This document shows positions 62,344 through 64,000 of a DNA stretch of 64,000 nucleotides, piece by piece; the stretch's first letter is position 1; the number at the start of each line of letters is the position of its first letter. The stretch lies in the NCBI GenBank assembly GCA_943842425.1, contig CALTBR010000002.1, forward strand, positions 496,001 to 560,000. The letters run 5' to 3'. The notes under the pieces are model-generated. The model ran no database searches, was not told the DNA's origin, and was given only the letters and a program-made list of their open reading frames with translations. This DNA is from UBA974 sp002292405. Lineage in GTDB: Bacteria; Bacteroidota; Bacteroidia; Flavobacteriales_D; Sanyastnellaceae. The position numbers were made by a program, and so were the translations under genes.

Positions 62344-62629
62344 GATCACGGTCTTTATCAAAGAGATCTTGATTATCAATTTCCTTAAGTTTGTCCAGGG
62401 TAAACTGATCTCTTACTGATTTAGTTTTCGGGAAAATATAATTAGATAGCGTAACAAATAATTTGACACGCTCCGTTTTTGTTAAACTTTTTTGATTTAC
62501 CAAGAGCTCATCTAGAATTTCTTCATACAACAGCTCCATCTTTTGTTTAATCGTAGACTCCTCTTTTTTTGCAGGACCTCTTTTAGATTTCTTTCCTGCA
62601 TTACGCGCTGCTTTTGTGTCAAATGGCAT
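62333..62629 (-). CDS. Small accessory protein (mobile-element type)
   Basis: A 98-aa charged protein. The N-terminus is Lys/Arg-rich (AARNAGKKSKRGPAKK), followed by a helical part with LLYEEILDELLVNQKSLTKTERVKLFVTLSNYIFPKTKS. The layout resembles small Bacteroidota proteins found in phages and integrative elements, with a basic N-terminus and an ERxxLxxxLxxYxxPK block. The function is unknown; DNA binding is plausible. It is convergent with the recombinase and overlaps its end by 11 bp. Confidence 0.6.
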   Translation of the reverse strand: MPFDTKAARNAGKKSKRGPAKKEESTIKQKMELLYEEILDELLVNQKSLTKTERVKLFVTLSNYIFPKTKSVRDQFTLDKLKEIDNQDLFDKDRDPTK

Positions 62630-62688
62630 ATTTATGAAATTACAAAATCAATCAACTATATAAAGCTACTTCAAATTTAAACAAATAA

Positions 62689-63387
62689 TTAATAACGATT
62701 TAAATGCAAATTAATGAAAAAACGAACTAAATGTATTTGACGTTTTATTCTTGAAGGTTGAGTTAATAGTCTGTATGTCCATTCCATATTATTTTTTACC
62801 CACCATTTTGGAGCTCTTTTTACATAGCCGGTATAAACATCAAAACTTCCCCCTAAACCCTGATAAAGCGCCTGATGATATTTTTGAATGCGCTCCATTA
62901 AATTTTCTTGTTTAGGAGAACCCATTGCAAGAAAAATAACATCTGGTTGGTGTTTTTTTATATCCTCTATTAATTCACGCTCTTCTGCTTCTGTTTTAAT
63001 ATATCCATTTCTAAAATTACAAATATTAATTCCCGAAAAATTAGATTTTAGTTGTATTACTGTAGCTTCAATAACAGCTTGTTTTCCACCTACCAGATAA
63101 AAAGATTTGCTCTTATAATAATTTTTAACAACATCCAACCAAAGCTCACAACCTGGAATTTTAAATACACTTTTAATTCCTTTCTTTTGTAAAGCCCAAA
63201 CAGCACCAATACCGTCAGGATACCCAAGATTTCTATTAATAAAACCTCGGCTATCATCGGTAGCATGCATAATTTTTTCAGCATTAACTGCAACCATTAT
63301 TTTCTGGTTGTCAAATGCATATTGTATGAATTCTTCTCTTGATTTTGGAGCGTAAGTTATTACTCCATTTAATGACTCAAATTCCAT
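62689..63387 (-). CDS. WecG/TagA/CpsF-family glycosyltransferase
   Basis: A 232-aa GT26-family transferase. The N-terminal half has VAVNAEKIMHATDD and GYPDGIGAVWALQKKG (the acceptor-side Asp). The C-terminal half has PDVIFLAMGSPKQENLM and QGLGGSFDVYTGYVKRAPKWW. Members add N-acetylmannosaminuronic acid or ManNAc to lipid-linked GlcNAc in surface polysaccharide or teichoic acid synthesis. It overlaps the next upstream gene (63377) by 11 bp, so both belong to a polysaccharide operon that extends beyond the window. Confidence 0.9.
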   Translation of the reverse strand: MEFESLNGVITYAPKSREEFIQYAFDNQKIMVAVNAEKIMHATDDSRGFINRNLGYPDGIGAVWALQKKGIKSVFKIPGCELWLDVVKNYYKSKSFYLVGGKQAVIEATVIQLKSNFSGINICNFRNGYIKTEAEERELIEDIKKHQPDVIFLAMGSPKQENLMERIQKYHQALYQGLGGSFDVYTGYVKRAPKWWVKNNMEWTYRLLTQPSRIKRQIHLVRFFINLHLNRY

Positions 63388-64000
63388 GCTTTACATCTTT
63401 TTCCAAAAAATAATGCGCCATCGCGTTAAACATAAAGGCATTGCTCCAACGCATGTAAGATATTTTTGAACTCATTCCTTTTTTTAGTTGATAATAAAAA
63501 TATCCTTTTTTATGTTGCATATTAATTAAGGTCCAATCTACAACTTTAGACAAAAGAGCTTCGTTTTCTTTAAACACTCCCAATTTAGACAAAGTCACAA
63601 TAACCTGTGCAGGACAATGAATATCTATTGGATAAGTTTTATTGTGATAATATTTAGGTGTTCCATCGGCCTCGAAAAAGTTACTTAAATAATAGACCAA
63701 ACCTTTATCAATGTGATTCTGAAAACTATAATCTTCAGTATTTTGCTGATACGTTTCAATAGCATCTAAATTAAACCCTGTATGAAAACTATCTTTCCAA
63801 GATTGAACTGGTAGTAAACCGTATATCCATGAACCATCTTTTTCTTGTAGTTGACATGCTGCGTTAACAGCCTGTTTAGCAACTTCTAAATGGGATTCAT
63901 TTTTTGTGAACTTGTAGGAATAACTTAATATTTTTGCACCTAACAATGACGCATTAATAACAGTATTATTACCATTTTTAATGCTATAAGAAAACAGGAA
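63377..64000 (-). CDS. Alpha/alpha-toroid protein of a polysaccharide locus (5'-truncated by window edge)
   Basis: The frame is open to position 64000, so the N-terminus is outside the window; at least 207 aa are seen. The start-like TTG at 63946 is internal. Sequence features such as NASLLGAKILSYSYKFTKNESHLEVAKQAV and QEKDGSWIYGLLPVQSWKDSFHTGFNLDAIETY are typical of (alpha/alpha)6 toroid proteins, found near polysaccharide genes in Flavobacteriia and often mislabelled as aminolevulinate dehydratase. A polysaccharide lyase, epimerase or hydrolase-like role is possible. The next gene downstream is the GT26 transferase. Confidence 0.65.
   Translation of the reverse strand, partial: FLFSYSIKNGNNTVINASLLGAKILSYSYKFTKNESHLEVAKQAVNAACQLQEKDGSWIYGLLPVQSWKDSFHTGFNLDAIETYQQNTEDYSFQNHIDKGLVYYLSNFFEADGTPKYYHNKTYPIDIHCPAQVIVTLSKLGVFKENEALLSKVVDWTLINMQHKKGYFYYQLKKGMSSKISYMRWSNAFMFNAMAHYFLEKDVKHGI

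Noticed and set aside
1..64000. CRISPR arrays, rRNA and tRNA genes, insertion sequences
   Set aside because: No regularly spaced direct repeats of 24-40 bp, no tRNA-like cloverleaf or rRNA signature, and no transposase gene was seen by reading.

Overview
The window comes from a member of the Bacteroidota, most likely a marine Flavobacteriales lineage. The evidence is a SprA/PorZ type IX secretion system (T9SS) with several T9SS-type cargo proteins, SusC-like TonB receptors paired with a DUF4249 lipoprotein, Alternative Complex III in place of a bc1 complex, a short AtpC, and Bacteroidota-type TAnnTTTG -7 promoter boxes in place of sigma70 -10 boxes. I saw no rRNA, tRNA or CRISPR, and no stretch over 300 bases lacks a gene.

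Layout. 1-7.5 kb: nadC and rlmH (divergent), atpDC, then a chain of overlapping genes ribF / LRR protein / NadR-like kinase / PnuC (flavin synthesis and pyridine-nucleotide salvage). 6-18.7 kb (minus strand): a tightly packed run T9SS cargo, maeB, ruvA, sprA, gcvH, vanZ-like, tonB. 18.8-24.3 kb: exported thioredoxin-fold proteins with two beta-barrel proteins. 24.3-27.8 kb: M20 peptidase with an LEA14-like lipoprotein, opposite proline dehydrogenase with a membrane protein. 27.8-33.5 kb: two TonB-dependent receptors and a DUF4249 lipoprotein; an operator-like palindrome precedes the FecA-like receptor. 33.5-39.5 kb: a secreted PQQ sugar dehydrogenase-like protein, a DUF4258-like protein, an ABC/FtsX/DUF3299-like operon, a 65-aa protein and an HI0933-type flavoprotein. 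39.5-52.3 kb (minus): ruvB, then the full actABCDEF-coxB-coxA respiratory operon. 52.4-61.1 kb: SPOR protein, rimP-nusA-infB, porZ and an omega-amidase-like nitrilase. 61.1-64 kb: an abrupt AT-rich accessory segment with a 16-bp perfect inverted repeat, a frameshifted tyrosine recombinase, a small accessory protein and the edge of a surface-polysaccharide locus (WecG/TagA glycosyltransferase and a truncated alpha/alpha-toroid protein).

How the genes fit together. TonB supplies the receptors. SprA forms the T9SS outer-membrane channel, PorZ acts in cargo anchoring, and the three T9SS-tailed proteins are candidate substrates. ACIII hands electrons to the aa3-type oxidase, and the proton gradient drives AtpD/AtpC.

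The most striking pattern is regulatory. At about ten transcription units a TAnnTT(T/C)G-like box ends 3-5 nt (usually exactly 4) before the start codon, which is the geometry expected if the mRNA starts at the start codon itself (leaderless transcription). The other notable points are the cofactor operon, the candidate recombination site at the island edge, a histidine-rich insertion in CoxB, and an attenuator-like hairpin in the rimP-nusA-infB leader.
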